NCBI GenBank assembly: GCA_037176705.1
Contig: CM073886.1
Coordinates: forward strand, 125,890,001 to 125,954,000
DNA: 64,000 nt
DNA from: Molossus alvarezi
Taxonomy: Eukaryota > Chordata > Mammalia > Chiroptera > Molossidae
Direction: 5' to 3'
Positions 1 to 14,050 of the stretch are shown piece by piece. Both the position numbers and the translations under genes were made by a program. The notes under the pieces are model-generated. The model searched no databases, was not told where the DNA came from, and worked only from the letters and a program-made list of their open reading frames with translations. Positions within the stretch are counted from its first letter, which is position 1; every line of letters starts with the position of its first letter.

Positions 1-82
1 TGATGTTCCTATCTCTCTCTCCCTCTCCCTTCCTCTCTCTCTATGGTCAATAAAGGGGAAAAAAATCTATTAAAAATATAGA
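1..82 (+). mobile_element. Ves SINE, 3' tail only (cut by window edge)
   Basis: CT-rich stretch (ctctctccctctcccttcc) followed by a TCAATAAAG-like motif and an A-rich tail, the 3' end of the 'GTGGCTCAGTGG' class of Ves SINE. The head lies outside the window. Confidence 0.75.
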
Positions 83-1090
83 AACAGCCTCAGTTCTTAA
101 GCAGTACCAAAGCAGGCCCTGGGCTGTAGTTTGCCACCACTTTTGTAAATAATAATAACTGTGAACTAATAGCACATACAGAACATACACAGTTATATAC
201 AACATGAAATCACACTTTCATTCAAAATAAAGTGCATTGGTTCAACAGACTTCCTTTTCCTGAAGCAGGCACTAACCCCAGGATGACTGCCTATATCAGA
301 GAAGGATGGAGAATATGTCCTATTTTTCATGAGGCAATAAATTCTACCCAGATATTTTCTCTCCCCCAACCCTGGATGATCAAGGCTAAAAGATGTTCGC
401 TCAGAACTAATGAAGCATCACTTACAGTGTACATATTTATAATGCAATTTAGAAGCCTAGATTACGATAAGGCAGGTTGATAAAATACAAATTTGTGAAG
501 CCTCAACAATTATAAAGACAAAAAAGCCCAAAATAGTTAGAATCAAATTCACCAATCCATCAAAAAAGGGGATGTATATTATTAAAAAGACTTTCTCTTA
601 GGATCTCTGTACGAAGAATAAAAAATAGCACCGAAATCCTGTAAGGATAATGACACACAAATGACTGGCTGTAATTGGTATTTCTGCTTCACTATCTCAA
701 GTCCATTGTACCTGAGATAATGGAACTCTCTCACCCAGTGCCGCATTGTTACCAAGCAACAAGAAATAACATGGCAGGATTAGTACTTGATTTAATATAC
801 TTTTATCATCAATAAACCATATTTCTATTCTGCTATTATTCGGAGTGTAAGTGGTCATTAGGCTAAGAATTATATTTAGTAATCTACAAGAGTATACCAA
901 AAAATGCAGTAAAATTAACACTGACATTCATCAAGTTCATGTTTTTTATATTTACTGCTTCTTTCGTAGAAACAGCAACTATCAACACAATAGTAATATT
1001 ATGACTGGTGATACGGTCATTTTGCCAAAATACTCAACTAGTATGTGTCTTCATTAAATAAATCTTCATTAGCATTCAAATATACATGCT

Positions 1091-1371
1091 TTTTATTAAT
1101 CCTCACCCAAGGATATTGTTCCATTGATTCCTTTTTTATAGAGAGGGGAAGGGAGGGAGAGAGAGAAATATCGATGTCAGAGAGACACATCGATTGGTTG
1201 CCTCCTCCTCCTCCTCCTCCTCCTCCTCCTCCTCCTCCTCCTCCTCCACGACAGCTGGGGCCGGGGACCGAACCTGCAACCCAAGTGCGTGCCCTTGACC
1301 AGGAATAGAACCCGAAACCCTTTGGTTCTCAGGCCAACGCTCTAACTGCTGAGCCAAACCGGCCAGGGCTA
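1091..1371 (-). mobile_element. Ves SINE with internal CCT expansion
   Basis: Full-length copy read on the minus strand: the head CCCTGGCCGGTTTGGCTCAG is at 1371 and the tail palindrome cctcaccc-aagga lies near 1100. The body is interrupted by a trinucleotide run at 1201-1247. It is sense to OXCT1. Confidence 0.88.
1201..1247. repeat. (CCT)n microsatellite, about 16 units
   Basis: An uninterrupted CCT trinucleotide run lies inside the SINE where other copies read 'ttgcctcctgc'. The CCTCC already present in the SINE body is the likely seed. Confidence 0.97.
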
Positions 1372-1610
1372 AGCATTAAATGTTTTTAAGCCAATGTTGC
1401 ATTTGATGGAAATTCAAGGAAATAAATTGTCTTTAAATACATCAATACTTTGAAACAAGTAGAATCAATCACTTCATTTAGTTTAGTTGTATAAGGATAT
1501 TGTTATCATCTTATCTGTCAAAGCATTCTATATCTGGCTAAATTTATAGCATAAGAATGTAAAGACAGCTCTTTCAGAGTGATTTATTAATTCATTAACA
1601 CATGAAATCC

Positions 1611-1862
1611 AGCCCTGGTCAGTTTGGCTCATTGGTTAAAGCATCAGCCTGAGGACCACAGGGTCTCGGGTTTGACTCCTGGTGAAGGGCATGTACCTGG
1701 GTTGCAGGTTCAATCCCCAGTCACCATCATGGAGGAGGCGGCCAATTGATGGTCTCCCTTATGTCAATGTTTCTCTCTCTCACCCTACACCCCACCCTTC
1801 CACTCTATCTAAAAAAAAATCTATAGCCTCAGGTGAAGATGAACAACAGCAACAACAATAAA
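1611..1862 (+). mobile_element. Ves SINE with 12-bp target duplication
   Basis: The head AGCCCTGGTCAGTTTGGCTC is at 1611. The target duplication acatgaaatcca is at 1600-1611 and 1863-1874. It has a complete body, a diverged CT stretch and an A-rich tail. It is antisense to OXCT1. Confidence 0.92.
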
Positions 1863-2063
1863 ACATGAAATCCAAAAGCATGAATAAAATCTTGTAACTG
1901 GAAAACTGTAAAAGAAATGTAAATTAAAGACTTACATCGTTTAACAGATCTAAAAATCAGTCAACGTAAATGATACCCATCGCCCACTCTTATCTATCTC
2001 CCAATTCAACACCTGGGAAGGTGACTGTGTTCTGCCTCAGGATCAAGGATTCCCAAGGCTCAC

Positions 2064-2083
2064 GGGGGGGGGGGGGGGGGGGG
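2064..2083 (+). repeat. poly-G run (20 G)
   Basis: Twenty consecutive G on the plus strand, so a C20 run on the transcribed OXCT1 strand, in intron 7. It is followed by 'tattggtgggaagaggg'. Such runs can form quadruplexes and are prone to length error in assembly. Confidence 0.97.
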
Positions 2084-4493
2084 TATTGGTGGGAAGAGGG
2101 TGTTCCTTCGTTTTGTATTGTATCCAACAGCTCTCTCACCCTTCAAACAACCAACCAACCAAACTGCTGAGTGTTCCACCGGCCCACATGGACGAAGTAA
2201 AAGAACTGGGATCAAGTTTCTTGGTGGTTTTCCTCACTCTAACTGCCTAAGTAGAGAGCTTTACCAGGTAAATACGAAAGCGCAGTGAAGGACATCTAAC
2301 ATCTTATGCTTGGCCCCGTGGATGTCAAATTTGACATTTCAGCCAAGTTCTCAGAAACATCATGTCTCCACTTGTCAATCAGAGAATCATGTGTGAATGA
2401 ATTCCACACAGGTGTGAGCGATGGTTGCCTGTGCATGGGTAGGTGTGCTGGAAACTGAATCTGTCTGCTCAAGTTCCTAAACGTGGTTAGAAGCATTTAT
2501 TTTAGTGTATGGAAGCTTTCATTTTTCCCGTTTATAGCTATTTTTTCCTCTTTTTACTGTCTCATGGAAAAATTATGAGTTTCACTGCTTGTGAAACTGT
2601 CATATCATAAGGTGTTAGCAATCTAAAGGTTAGGAATAAAAGAAATTTAGGAAGAAAGGAATTACGTTTATCCTTGGGGCATTTTGATTTCTCTGAAGCA
2701 GGGAGGAAGATAACCAAATCTCTGAAACACTGACACATTAACCGGCCTGCCTGGTGGGGACGGAAGCTCACAGGATTCACACGTGATTAAGTCGTGTGGT
2801 AAAAATCCACCTTCCACCTCCGACTGTAACGTGGAACGGCAACCGCTCCGCTCACTTCTGCTGAAAAATTCACGCAGCGTGGCCGGCGCCAAGTTCCCCA
2901 AACAGGCCCGAGGTGAAAAGCCAGGGCGCTCCAACCTCAAAACCACACTCTTCATTCGCCCAGTTTGAAAGTCAGATCTAGGCCTAACCGTCTCTCGGGA
3001 ACTACTGCACAGTGAACCAGGGATGTGAATTATACTTCACCTGGCCTGGGGGCAGATTCTGCACTGCTCCGCAGTTACCCTCCTGCAGGAGTGTGCAGCC
3101 TACACCGTGCACGGAAGGGAGGGCCTGTGGGCCCGATTCTTCAAACCCACCAGGGATGCCCCACCCCCGGTCTTCACCCACCACCCCGACCCTCCGCTGC
3201 CAGTGGCTGCCTGTCCCGGCCGCAGCACAGCCTTTCCGTCCCCCTGAGGTCCTTCCTCGAGTCATCACAGTGAGGTCTGTACTCAGCACCCTGTCTAAAA
3301 TCCCCGTTTCTCCTGCCACTTCCTGTCCCCTTTCCTGCTTTGTCGTCCTTCTCAACGTGTATCAGCACCTAGTGCACTGTCCTGCTGTCCGGCGTCACCG
3401 AGGATCTCCCCGAGGCGGGGTTTTCCTTTGCCTCGCTCACCGCTGCACCTGCAGAACCTGAACAGGGCCGGGCACACCAGAATTTCTGGGCGTCATCAAA
3501 CCCTCCTTAAGTGTCACTGAGTCATAGCATCCAGTGCCTGGTGGAAGATAACAGGCGAAGGAATGAGACAGCTGTGGATGGGGCAGGAGCGGCTGCGGGG
3601 TGACAGACCCTGGAGCTGGGCGATGAGGCGCTCAGGGCTCCTTACACCCCGTTTACGACTGTGGATGCTCATCGTCCTTCCAATAAGCATCCAAAAGAGA
3701 AACTTTTCACATCCTTTACCCCGCAGTCTTCTTTCTCCACCCGCCGTCGGAACAAAGGTCCCTGCTCAGCAGGATGGCAGATGCCCCCCCCCTCCCTCGA
3801 GGGCATCGTGTAAGGAGAGGTGGCGTGTGGCGGGCGTCAGCACAGAACACAGAAGTCACGGTGCCCACAGCGAAACACATCTGAAGATAACGACTCGGAA
3901 AACCATTCTCCGTGTGTCCCTACCTTATGACTTGGATTGTTTTAGATCAAGAAATGGAGGAGCAGTACTCCTGACCGAGCTCACTCTGCGGGGAGGCAGG
4001 CGGTGAGGATGGGACGGCGGCCCTCTCACTCTCACGGGAGGGGGTGCAGTGCTCGGCTCATTCTGCTTCCCAGCTCACACAGCCCACCTGCACCTCGGGT
4101 GTGCACTCGAAGTTTCTCACGTACACTCTCGTGTAAGTAATTCTTCACAAGAAAATATCTAAATAGCCCACAGCATAAATAACGTCACCGAAGTTGTGAC
4201 CATGAATAGCCTTATTCTGACTAACAGCTGACATGAGCTAGAACGGTTGGCAAGGCCCTGGGTAACCCTCGCTGTCTTCCAACGCCACTCAGGCACGCGC
4301 CGGAGGACATCGCTGGGTGGTCTGGGGAGCAGCCTCAGCAGCCGTGGGGGGCTGAGTCAGGCGCCCTTTGCTGACACAGATGGCTTGCTGGGCTCCTTGC
4401 AGGAGACACAGTGTCAACAGTGAAGCCCCCCCGTCCCTCCCCGCAAGTTTTCTATTATAAGTTGCTTTTTTTTATTTTTTTTAAATGTAGAAA

Positions 4494-4612
4494 CAGCCCT
4501 GGCCGATTTGGCTCAGCAGTTGGAGTGTCAGCCTGCGGACCAGAGTCCCGGGTTCGGTTCCAGCTAGGGGCACATGCCCCACCAACACCACCAAAAAAAA
4601 CAAAACAAAATA
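4494..4612 (+). mobile_element. Ves SINE, 3'-shortened
   Basis: The head CCCTGGCCGATTTGGCTCAG is followed by a body that stops after 'cacatgcccc' and passes directly to an A-rich tail. The target duplication aaatgtagaaa is at 4483-4493 and 4613-4623. The clean duplication shows that the element inserted in this short form, with internal loss of the CT region. Confidence 0.85.
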
Positions 4613-5984
4613 AAATGTAGAAAAGGTCACTTCTCAAAGAAAACCAGGTTGGTGGAATATGCACCCAGGAGACCAGCAGGACTCACAGGAGGTTGAGGGT
4701 TCGTTAACAAGAGCCTTCCAGAAGCCAAATGGATTCCCCTGGGAAGACTCACAGGCCAGCTGCTCCTTATACACCCAGAACGCTGGCTGCTTTGTGCTTA
4801 AACTTGTGAAGTTTATCAGAAAAGACTTCACCCACTCAAACAGAAGGAGGTCCGGAAACAGCACCGTCTGGTCTATAAAGAGAAGCATCTTCCTGGCATG
4901 TGAGCCCTGGGTCCCCCCACCGGCCCTTATTCCCCAGCAGCTTCCCGGCTCCTGGAGGTGGGGAGAACGACGACACAGCGGCCGTGCTACGTCACGGCCT
5001 GGCGGTGACCTCGCGGGAGGCTGTGCGGTCGTCAGACACACAAACGTGATGGTCAGGCTGGTCTCCCTAAAGGGAAGGGCAGACATAACCCCTCACCTCT
5101 TTGGTTTTACACAAGTGATGAGTTTGTTTCAAACACATCTGGACCGAAAGGGAAAACTTTTCCAAAAAAAGGAGTAATGTTCCCCTTTTACAGAAACTAG
5201 AAATAATTTGTCGCGGGCAAATTTGATATTTTTTTGTAATTCAAGATAGTTACTGGTTTACTCCTTGGCATAAAAAAGCAGGAGTGTATGTCCCTTTGTT
5301 ACTCTACTTCCAAGTCCAAAACCGTTTAGGATGTCGAAGGGACTCATCATTAATATTTTACATATTTATAGCTCTAACCTCCTTAAATCTCAAGTCACAG
5401 GACGTGGGCAGGGAGAAAGGTGGGAAAGACTCGGCGCTGTGGCAGGGCAGTGGCTTCCGGGGCCAGGCTCTGACCCAGGTTCTGCCACCGGGAAGTCCTC
5501 CACGCCCTCATCCACAGGACAAAGAAGATGCGCCAAGACTTCTCCACGACTCGTCTGAGATCAGTCATGGCGAGGGTCTCGCCACCTCGACACCGCAGCA
5601 CCAGGACAGGCAGTCAAGCACCATGTCTAGGGAAATGTGTGCAAAACTTCCAAGTTCAAAGAGGCTACACAACAGAATAAACAGAGTCCAAGAGAAAGAC
5701 TGAATGAACCCATCGATCGGGCTACTGACCCCAGCGTGGTGCTTTTCTGAAAGCCATCTCCAAGGTAGAGGGTACGAGAGGGAAAAAAGACCATATTTGG
5801 AGTAGGGAAGTCAGGGATGGAAGAAAATATTGGTCAGGAAACTTCCTACCTGCTTGATTCTAGTGATTATCGTTGAAATGCCCTATCTCCAGATTTTCAA
5901 CATCTTTCAAAAGTTCGAAACATCCCCCATTTATGAAGACTTGAGGGTATTTCATAAAATAATGGAAAAAAGCAGACACTGTGA

Positions 5985-6175
5985 GATCAGTCTTTCTGTG
6001 GTTCCAGCCACGCTCCGTGGGCTGCGTGACATCAGGTGTGCAACGCAACCTCTCTGTTTTAAAGTCCTTACCTGTAAAATGAGGATAATAATGGTTCCTA
6101 CCTCACAGAACTACTGTGAGGATGAAAATAATGATGTACACAAGAAATACAGCACTGACTAATATAAATATTTGC
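5985..6175 (+). mobile_element. MIR SINE
   Basis: Contains the MIR core order: 'ctgtaaaatgaggataataatggttcctacctcacag' at about 6072-6110, then 'tgtgaggatgaaaataatg', preceded by a diverged 'cctctctgttttaaag'. An ancient mammalian tRNA-derived repeat, sense orientation on plus. Confidence 0.8.
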
Positions 6176-6393
6176 TTAACGGTAGCTATTTTTATCGTTC
6201 ACATTTAACAGGCAGAAGAATATGTGTATAATTTGTGATGTCTGAAGATTCCTCTTAAATCTACAGTTCGGCGACCCTCTCATAGTCATGCAGAGCCCGA
6301 GGGCCACTGCAGAGAGCAGGACAGGGCTAGAGACACAGTTACAGGAGCCTGGAGGCCAGCGCAGGTAAAGGGGTGCACAGAACACAGCACAGA

Positions 6394-8514
6394 AGATGGC
6401 GGGTAGGTAACTGCGGTATCGCCTCCTCCCACAACCACATCAAAGTTACAACTAAACACAGAACAACCATCATTCAGAACCGCCTGACACCCAGCTGAAT
6501 GGAAGTCCTACAACTACAAGATCAAAGCAGCTGCCACATCGAGACTGGTAGGAGGGCAGAGGGGGATGGGCTGGTCCCACACCCACATGTGGCGGATAAA
6601 AATCAGGAGGGCACCTCGGCTGGGATGGTCCTTCCTGAGGACTGAGGGGTCCCCGTCCCACACCAGGCACCCAGCTCAGGGTCCCAGTGCCAGGAAGAGA
6701 CTCCCCATCACTTCTGGCTGGAAAACCAGCAGGAACTGAGGCTCAGGGAGGCTGAGGTGGCTGGAGCTCCAGGCAGCTCCTCTTAAAGGGCCCGCGCATG
6801 AACTTACTCAGACTTGCACCCTCCAGGCTCCAGCGTCGGGGAGGCAGCTCGAGGGGCACCAGAAACATATGGGGAAGAACTGAGCTGTTTGGCACTGTGG
6901 TGAGGGCTGGAGAGGGGGCTGTCTCCTGAACAGACGTGCTGTCAGAAGCCTTTGTTCCTTTGCCGAGCCCTTCCCTGGGGCGGCAGACAGCTGCCAATTC
7001 TGGGACTCCAGCAACCTGGCTCACACTGGTAGCCCCGCCCTGCTGACTCCCTGAGGCCCCGCCCCACCCAACTTTCAGGCCCATCCAAGCTGTTGCCAGT
7101 TGCTTTACCATAGGATTGGCCTGTCTTGGATCCTGCTTCAGGTTTTCCTGAATTCTTTCAAACAAGCAGCATCTGGTCTCAGCTAGCTCCATACCTCTTA
7201 AGTAATACATAGAAACAAACACAGGAAGGCAACCAAAATGAGGAGACAAAGAAACAGGTCCCAAATGAAAGAACAGAACAAAAGCCCAGGAAAAGAACTA
7301 AGCAAAATGAGATAAGCAACCTAACAGATGCTGAGTTCAAAACACTGCTTATAAGGATGCTCAATGAACTTAGTGAGAACCTCAGTGAACTTAGTGATGG
7401 CCTCAAGAGCATAAAAAAGAACCAGTCAGAAATAAAGGAGGCACTAAATGAAATAAAGAATAATTTACACAGATTCAATAGTAGAGTACTTAAAGCCAAG
7501 AAGCAAACCATCGATTTGGAATATAAGGAAGCAAAAAATACCCAATCAGAACAGCAAAAAGAAAAAAGAATCCAAAAAACTGTGGATAGTGTAAGGAGCC
7601 TCTGGGACAACTTTAAGTGTGCCAACATTCGCATCTTGGCGGTGCCAGAAGGAGAAGAGAGAGAACAAGAAATCGAAAACCTGTTTGAAACAATAATGGC
7701 AGAAAACTTCCCTAACTTGGTGAAGGAAACAGACATACAAGTCTAGGAAGCACAGAGAGTCCCAAACAAGATGAACCCCAAGAGGCCCACACCAAGACAC
7801 AGCATCATCAAAATACAAAAGGTTCAAGACAAAGAGAGAATCTTAAAAGCAGCAAGAGAAAAGCAGTTAGTTACCTACAAGGGAGCCCCCATAAGACTGT
7901 CAGCTGATTTCTCAAAAGAAACTTTGCAGGCCAGAAGGGAGTGGCAAGAAATATTCAGTGATAAAAAGCAAGAACCTACAACCAAGGTTACTCTATCCTG
8001 CAAAGGTGTCATTTAGAATTGATGGCCATATAAAGAGTTTCCCAGACAAGAAAAAGTTAAAGGAGTTCATCACCACCAAACCATTATTATATGAAATGTT
8101 GAACAGTCTTTTTGAAGAAAAAGAGCAAAAAAATGAACAAACAAAATGGCAATGAATACATATCTATTGACAATTGAATCTACAAACAAAATGAACAGGC
8201 AGAACAGAAACATTCTTGTAGATACAGAGAACATTTTGTTGGTTGCCAGATGGGAGAGGGGTTGGGGGATTGGGTGAAAAAGGTGAAGGGATTAAGAAGT
8301 ACAAATTGGTTGCTAGACTGACAAACCTCAAAGGGAAGGGGGTTGAGGGATGGGAAGAAATAAACCAAAGAATCTATATGCATAACCAATGGACACAGAC
8401 AACAGTGAGGAAAGGCAGGAGGCGGGCGGGAGTGGGGAGGAGGGAGTCAATGGGGGAAAAATGAGAAACATCTGTAATACATTCAACAATAAAGAGAGGT
8501 TAAAAAAAAACAAC
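6394..8514 (+). mobile_element. HAL1-like (ORF1-only) L1-derived retroelement, complete insertion
   Basis: A 2.1 kb element flanked by the 12-bp target duplication acacagcacaga at 6382-6393 and 8515-8526. It begins agatggcggg, the L1 5' end with a YY1 core, continues through a 5' UTR of about 0.85 kb, and carries a broken ORF1 (7238-8155). It then holds only the first ten or so codons of ORF2 (ATG at 8146) before jumping near 8170 to 3' UTR sequence. Its end ('gagaaacatctgtaat', A-rich tail) is homologous to the 3' end of the full L1 at 48338-54430. The reverse transcriptase is wholly absent. The structure fits the half-L1 class (HAL1), which is moved by L1 enzymes. The alternative is an L1 with a one-off internal deletion. 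Confidence 0.82.
7238..8155 (+). pseudogene. L1/HAL1 ORF1 protein, decayed
   Basis: Relict of the L1 ORF1 RNA-binding chaperone. The N-terminal part contains a coiled-coil-like repeat (ENLSELSDGLKSIKKNQSE). The central RRM-like part includes LWDNFKCANIRILAVPEGEE and ENFPNLVKET, and the C-terminal domain includes RPTPRHSIIKIQKVQDKERI and PIRLSADFSKETLQARREW. It is broken by a frameshift between the first ATG at 7238 and the main frame (about 7310), a TAG at 7744-7746 after DIQV, and a second frameshift near 7960-8016. It aligns throughout with ORF1 of the L1 at 52733-53617, so it was once a full-length ORF1. It cannot make protein now. Confidence 0.88.
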
Positions 8515-8830
8515 ACACAGCACAGAGGAGGAGCTGGAGGTCCCAGATATTCACTCTACTCAGGAGGTAACAAGTCATATGCACTCTTCATATCAGAAAA
8601 CGCCCAATCCACTCATCATTCCCAATTCCAAGTCAGTTCCTACTTTCGAGCACACAGTTCTTACAATTCGACCTACGGGCACATGAACCTTCTACTGTGA
8701 GTCCGCTGAGGGCGAGGCCAGCAGCGACCTGTCATCTGGGAGGCTGTTTTGCTTCTATTCTCTAAACTGAAATGACACATTAATGTCGTCTGGATCCTTC
8801 TAATTAAGCTCTGTCTGACAAAAGTTCTAC

Positions 8831-8961
8831 AGCTGTGCTGTTCAACACAGTAGTCAGGAGCCATGTGTGGCTACTGGAGAGAAACCAAATGTGTACTTTA
8901 TTTAATTTTCATTCATTTAAATGTTAAAAGTCGCATGTGGCCAGTAGCGCTGTATGGAAGG
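8831..8961. mobile_element. hAT-type non-autonomous DNA transposon fragment
   Basis: The near-palindromic ends 'cagctgtgctgttcaacacagtag' / 'gtggccagtagcgctgtatgg' flank an AT-rich middle (tttatttaattttcattcatttaaat). They recall the common mammalian hAT-Charlie MITEs with 'gtggctactgtattggacagcac' ends. The exact family is not assigned. Confidence 0.5.
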
Positions 8962-10323
8962 GATCTGACGGAAGAATGGCCCTAACGGGAAAAAGTGCTG
9001 GGACAGCTGGGACGTGTGTTCAGGACAAGGACAGCCCTGAATCCTGTCTGCAGGCTCGGAGAGAGTCTGATCTGTTCCCTTCCACCAAATGAGAACCTCT
9101 CTTTCCAACATCTACAGGGACTCTCAGACACTTGAGGGTCGTTCTCTGCTCTTGGAAGAAATAAGATTGGCCGAAAAGAACCAGACTATAAAAGGGGAAG
9201 AGAATAACTTTACCCTGAATAATACATGATGCCCTTGGTACTTAGAGAAGAAATACTGTGTCAAGAGTGTTGAACTATCAATCACTTCAAGCTATGTTTA
9301 GGCCTTCCGTCAGCTATGTTACAGATGTGTGCCATGGACAGGCCATTAAAATGATCCAATAAATAATAAAAAACCCTCGCACAGGGAGAGTAAACCACAC
9401 CGTCCATTTTAAATGAAGAAAATATACTAAAACCCCTGCAAAGAAACCACCATGCCTGGGCGGAAGTACCACCTCCCCCAGGACTTTGAAAATAACACGC
9501 TTCCCTTTCTAAGAGAGAAATAGGACTGTGACGTCAGATTGTTCCAAAGTCCACTGTATGCAGGAATCAAAGAATGTTACATACACCAGCACCCTCATGA
9601 GAAAATTCAAGAATATACAGTCTCCTTTCCAGATCCCAAGATGGGTCCCTATAAATCCTTCCCAAGGGAAAACTCTCGAACTACCACGAAGATGTAGTTC
9701 CAAGGTGATCCTCAGGCCCTTGAGTTAAGCTTCATTTTGAAGTCTCCTTTGGGGTTCAAATGTGGACAACCCACATGGTGGGGTTTTAGTATAAGCACCT
9801 TTTTCTGCCCCGGAGATTTAACCCCGGGAAAGCTCTAGAATTCTTCAAGCCTCTGCCAAATTCTGTGATGTCCAAGCGAGAGCCAGGCAGGCCCTTCATT
9901 CAACTGCTCAGAATAGAACCATTCAAGCTATTACGTGAGCTCTTCTCCATCTTCCTTCAAGAATCCACACTACCTAACACAGTGAGAACGAACTTCTCCT
10001 GATACAAGTAACTATTTCCCTGGGGCTCTATCTACAAAAATTCACGTTGGGATTTCACCCCAAAAGATCTACTTTACCCACGTGCCAGGGACTCTATGAG
10101 CTGGTCCATCACTGCCTGTTTCCCAGAGACAGGTCCCGGGGAGGCTCCAGCAACCGGAAAGCTACTATCGCAGCAAAATGTCAACTGTCGTGTATTTAAA
10201 CCGAATCCTTCCATATTCCAAACGGAAGTTTTCACTGTTTGTCCTCCAAAGGACAAATGCACTGTTTGTTGTCCTTCTTCTTGAATCAATAACGATACAA
10301 CATCAAGTTGAAAATTCACATCA

Positions 10324-12204
<1,881 letters not shown>

Positions 12205-12214
12205 TTAGGAAATA

Positions 12215-12469
12215 GCCCTGGCCGGTTTGGCTCAGCGGTTAGAGCGTCGGCCTGCGGTCCAGAGAGACCCGGGTTCGGTTCCCACTAAGGGCATGTACCT
12301 CGGTTGCAGTTTGTCCCCGGCCCTGGTTGGTCGTGCGGGTGGCAGCCACTCGATGTGTCCCTTCACACCGATGTTTCTCTCTCTCTCTCTTCCTCTCTCT
12401 CCCTCCCGCTCTATCTGAACAAAAAATGGAAAAATGTCCTCGGGTGAGGATAAAAAAAAAACAAAAAAC
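12215..12469 (+). mobile_element. Ves SINE, young-looking, in intron 6
   Basis: The head GCCCTGGCCGGTTTGGCTCA and the body are nearly identical to the copies at 42705-42955 and 51066-51328. It carries the tail palindrome TCCTCGGGTGAGGA. The target duplication ttaggaaata is at 12205-12214 and 12470-12479. It lies 61 bp from the donor of exon 6, antisense to OXCT1. Confidence 0.95.
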
Positions 12470-12529
12470 TTAGGAAATAAAAAGTTGCTGAAATGCATTA
12501 CATTCGCATTTTGAAAAACCACCACACTA

Positions 12530-12661
<132 letters not shown>

Positions 12662-12689
12662 TCAGATATTTGCTTGGCTTCTGTTTGGT

Positions 12690-12890
12690 TGGTTTGCCTG
12701 TGATAAGTGCTCTGACGAAGAGGTAAGAGGCACAAGCTTAGTTGGGAAAGGCTTCTCAGAGAGAAGACTCATACGCAGACGTCAAGGATGAGGGTGGTAG
12801 GCAACTGGGACTCAGTGAAAGTACTGGAAGGGGGGAACAGCATGTGCAAAGGCTCAGCAACAAGCGACAGCTTGGTCAGTCTGAGGGACT
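12690..12890 (-). mobile_element. L2 LINE fragment
   Basis: Sequence such as 'gataagtgctctgacgaag', 'ggcttctcagagag' and 'aacagcatgtgcaaaggctc' matches the frequent antisense form of L2 3' regions (order: gataagtgctctg, gaaggcttcctgg, aacagcatgtgcaaaggc). Strongly diverged. Confidence 0.55.
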
Positions 12891-14050
12891 GAGGGGTAGA
12901 CTGTGTAAGTCAGTATTCATGTTATTACCTGTGTGCATAGGTTACGCATTGAACATGAAAACAGACCTTTCCCTTTACCTCAAGAAAAACTATACAATTT
13001 TCATGAAGGGGCCAATGTGTTATTTTATACGTGAAATAGTTATAAAAGTCCATCATCTCTCCTAATTCACCTACAATCACCTGAGATTCTCATGGGAATT
13101 CCTAGAATTTGTAGGGGAATTTGGAGAGAGCTGACATGCCATATCACCCCACCCATATGCATAATCTTGTCCAAAGTCTTCTTTTACCTCTTTCAATAGT
13201 TTTACAAGTTTCACCCCAAAAGCTTTGTATAGATCTGTTAACTTTAGTCATAGGTACTTCACGTTTTCTGATGCAACTATGAATGTTATATTTTATCCTA
13301 TTACACCTTCTCTTCTGTCATCACTGGTCTAATGGAATGCTACTGATTTGTGTATGTTTATTACCTTTTGTTCTACTAGGAATGGAGGGGGCGGGGTAGA
13401 GAAGAGAAGCCTAAAGCAAAACCATGCCAGGGCACTGGGAACAACGTCAAAGCTGAGCTCCATCCATCACTACACAGGATGGGAGCCACTTAAAGGCAGA
13501 ACACCATTCCCATTCCCACAGCACCCCCTGGTGGACACACTGCATACATTTTATAGAACGCTTCAGCAGAAAGTTTGAGTACCTTAACTTCTTTAACTAT
13601 GATTTAAAACTGAAATTCTTTCTTAAACAACAGCTTCCTCAGAGACATTATCCCACCTTCCTGCCAGAAAAGATTAATGAATTTAGAAAATCAGTAAGGA
13701 ATGAGGATCTTATTCCATATGAACTTAAATTATATAAAAGATATTCATAAGTTGCACATCAATATATAGTGTTTTTTTAGGATCTTATGTATTTGAGAGT
13801 CATTACTGTAAACATCCATGATAATGTTTACATATGAAGTATTTTACATACAGACCCAGGAAACTACATATAGATCTAAATATATGCTAACCCAGGGGAA
13901 AGTAAAAAGAAAAAAAAAGAGCGAGAGCTTTTTGAAATTCTAATTATATAACTTCCCAATGGATCCACACTAGCAGTTGGTGAGTTTTAGCTATTTGTCT
14001 AAAATTTAATAAAAGGGAAGAAACTGGTTTTGTGCAACTAGCTACTATAC
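12891..14050 (-). other. OXCT1: OXCT1 intron 5, unassigned stretch
   Basis: No exon, RNA gene or confidently named repeat is seen between the L2 pieces on either side. Confidence 0.45.

Noticed and set aside
1045..1357. Proline-rich (plus) and glutamate-rich (minus) open frames
   Set aside because: They are translations of the CCT microsatellite inside a Ves SINE.
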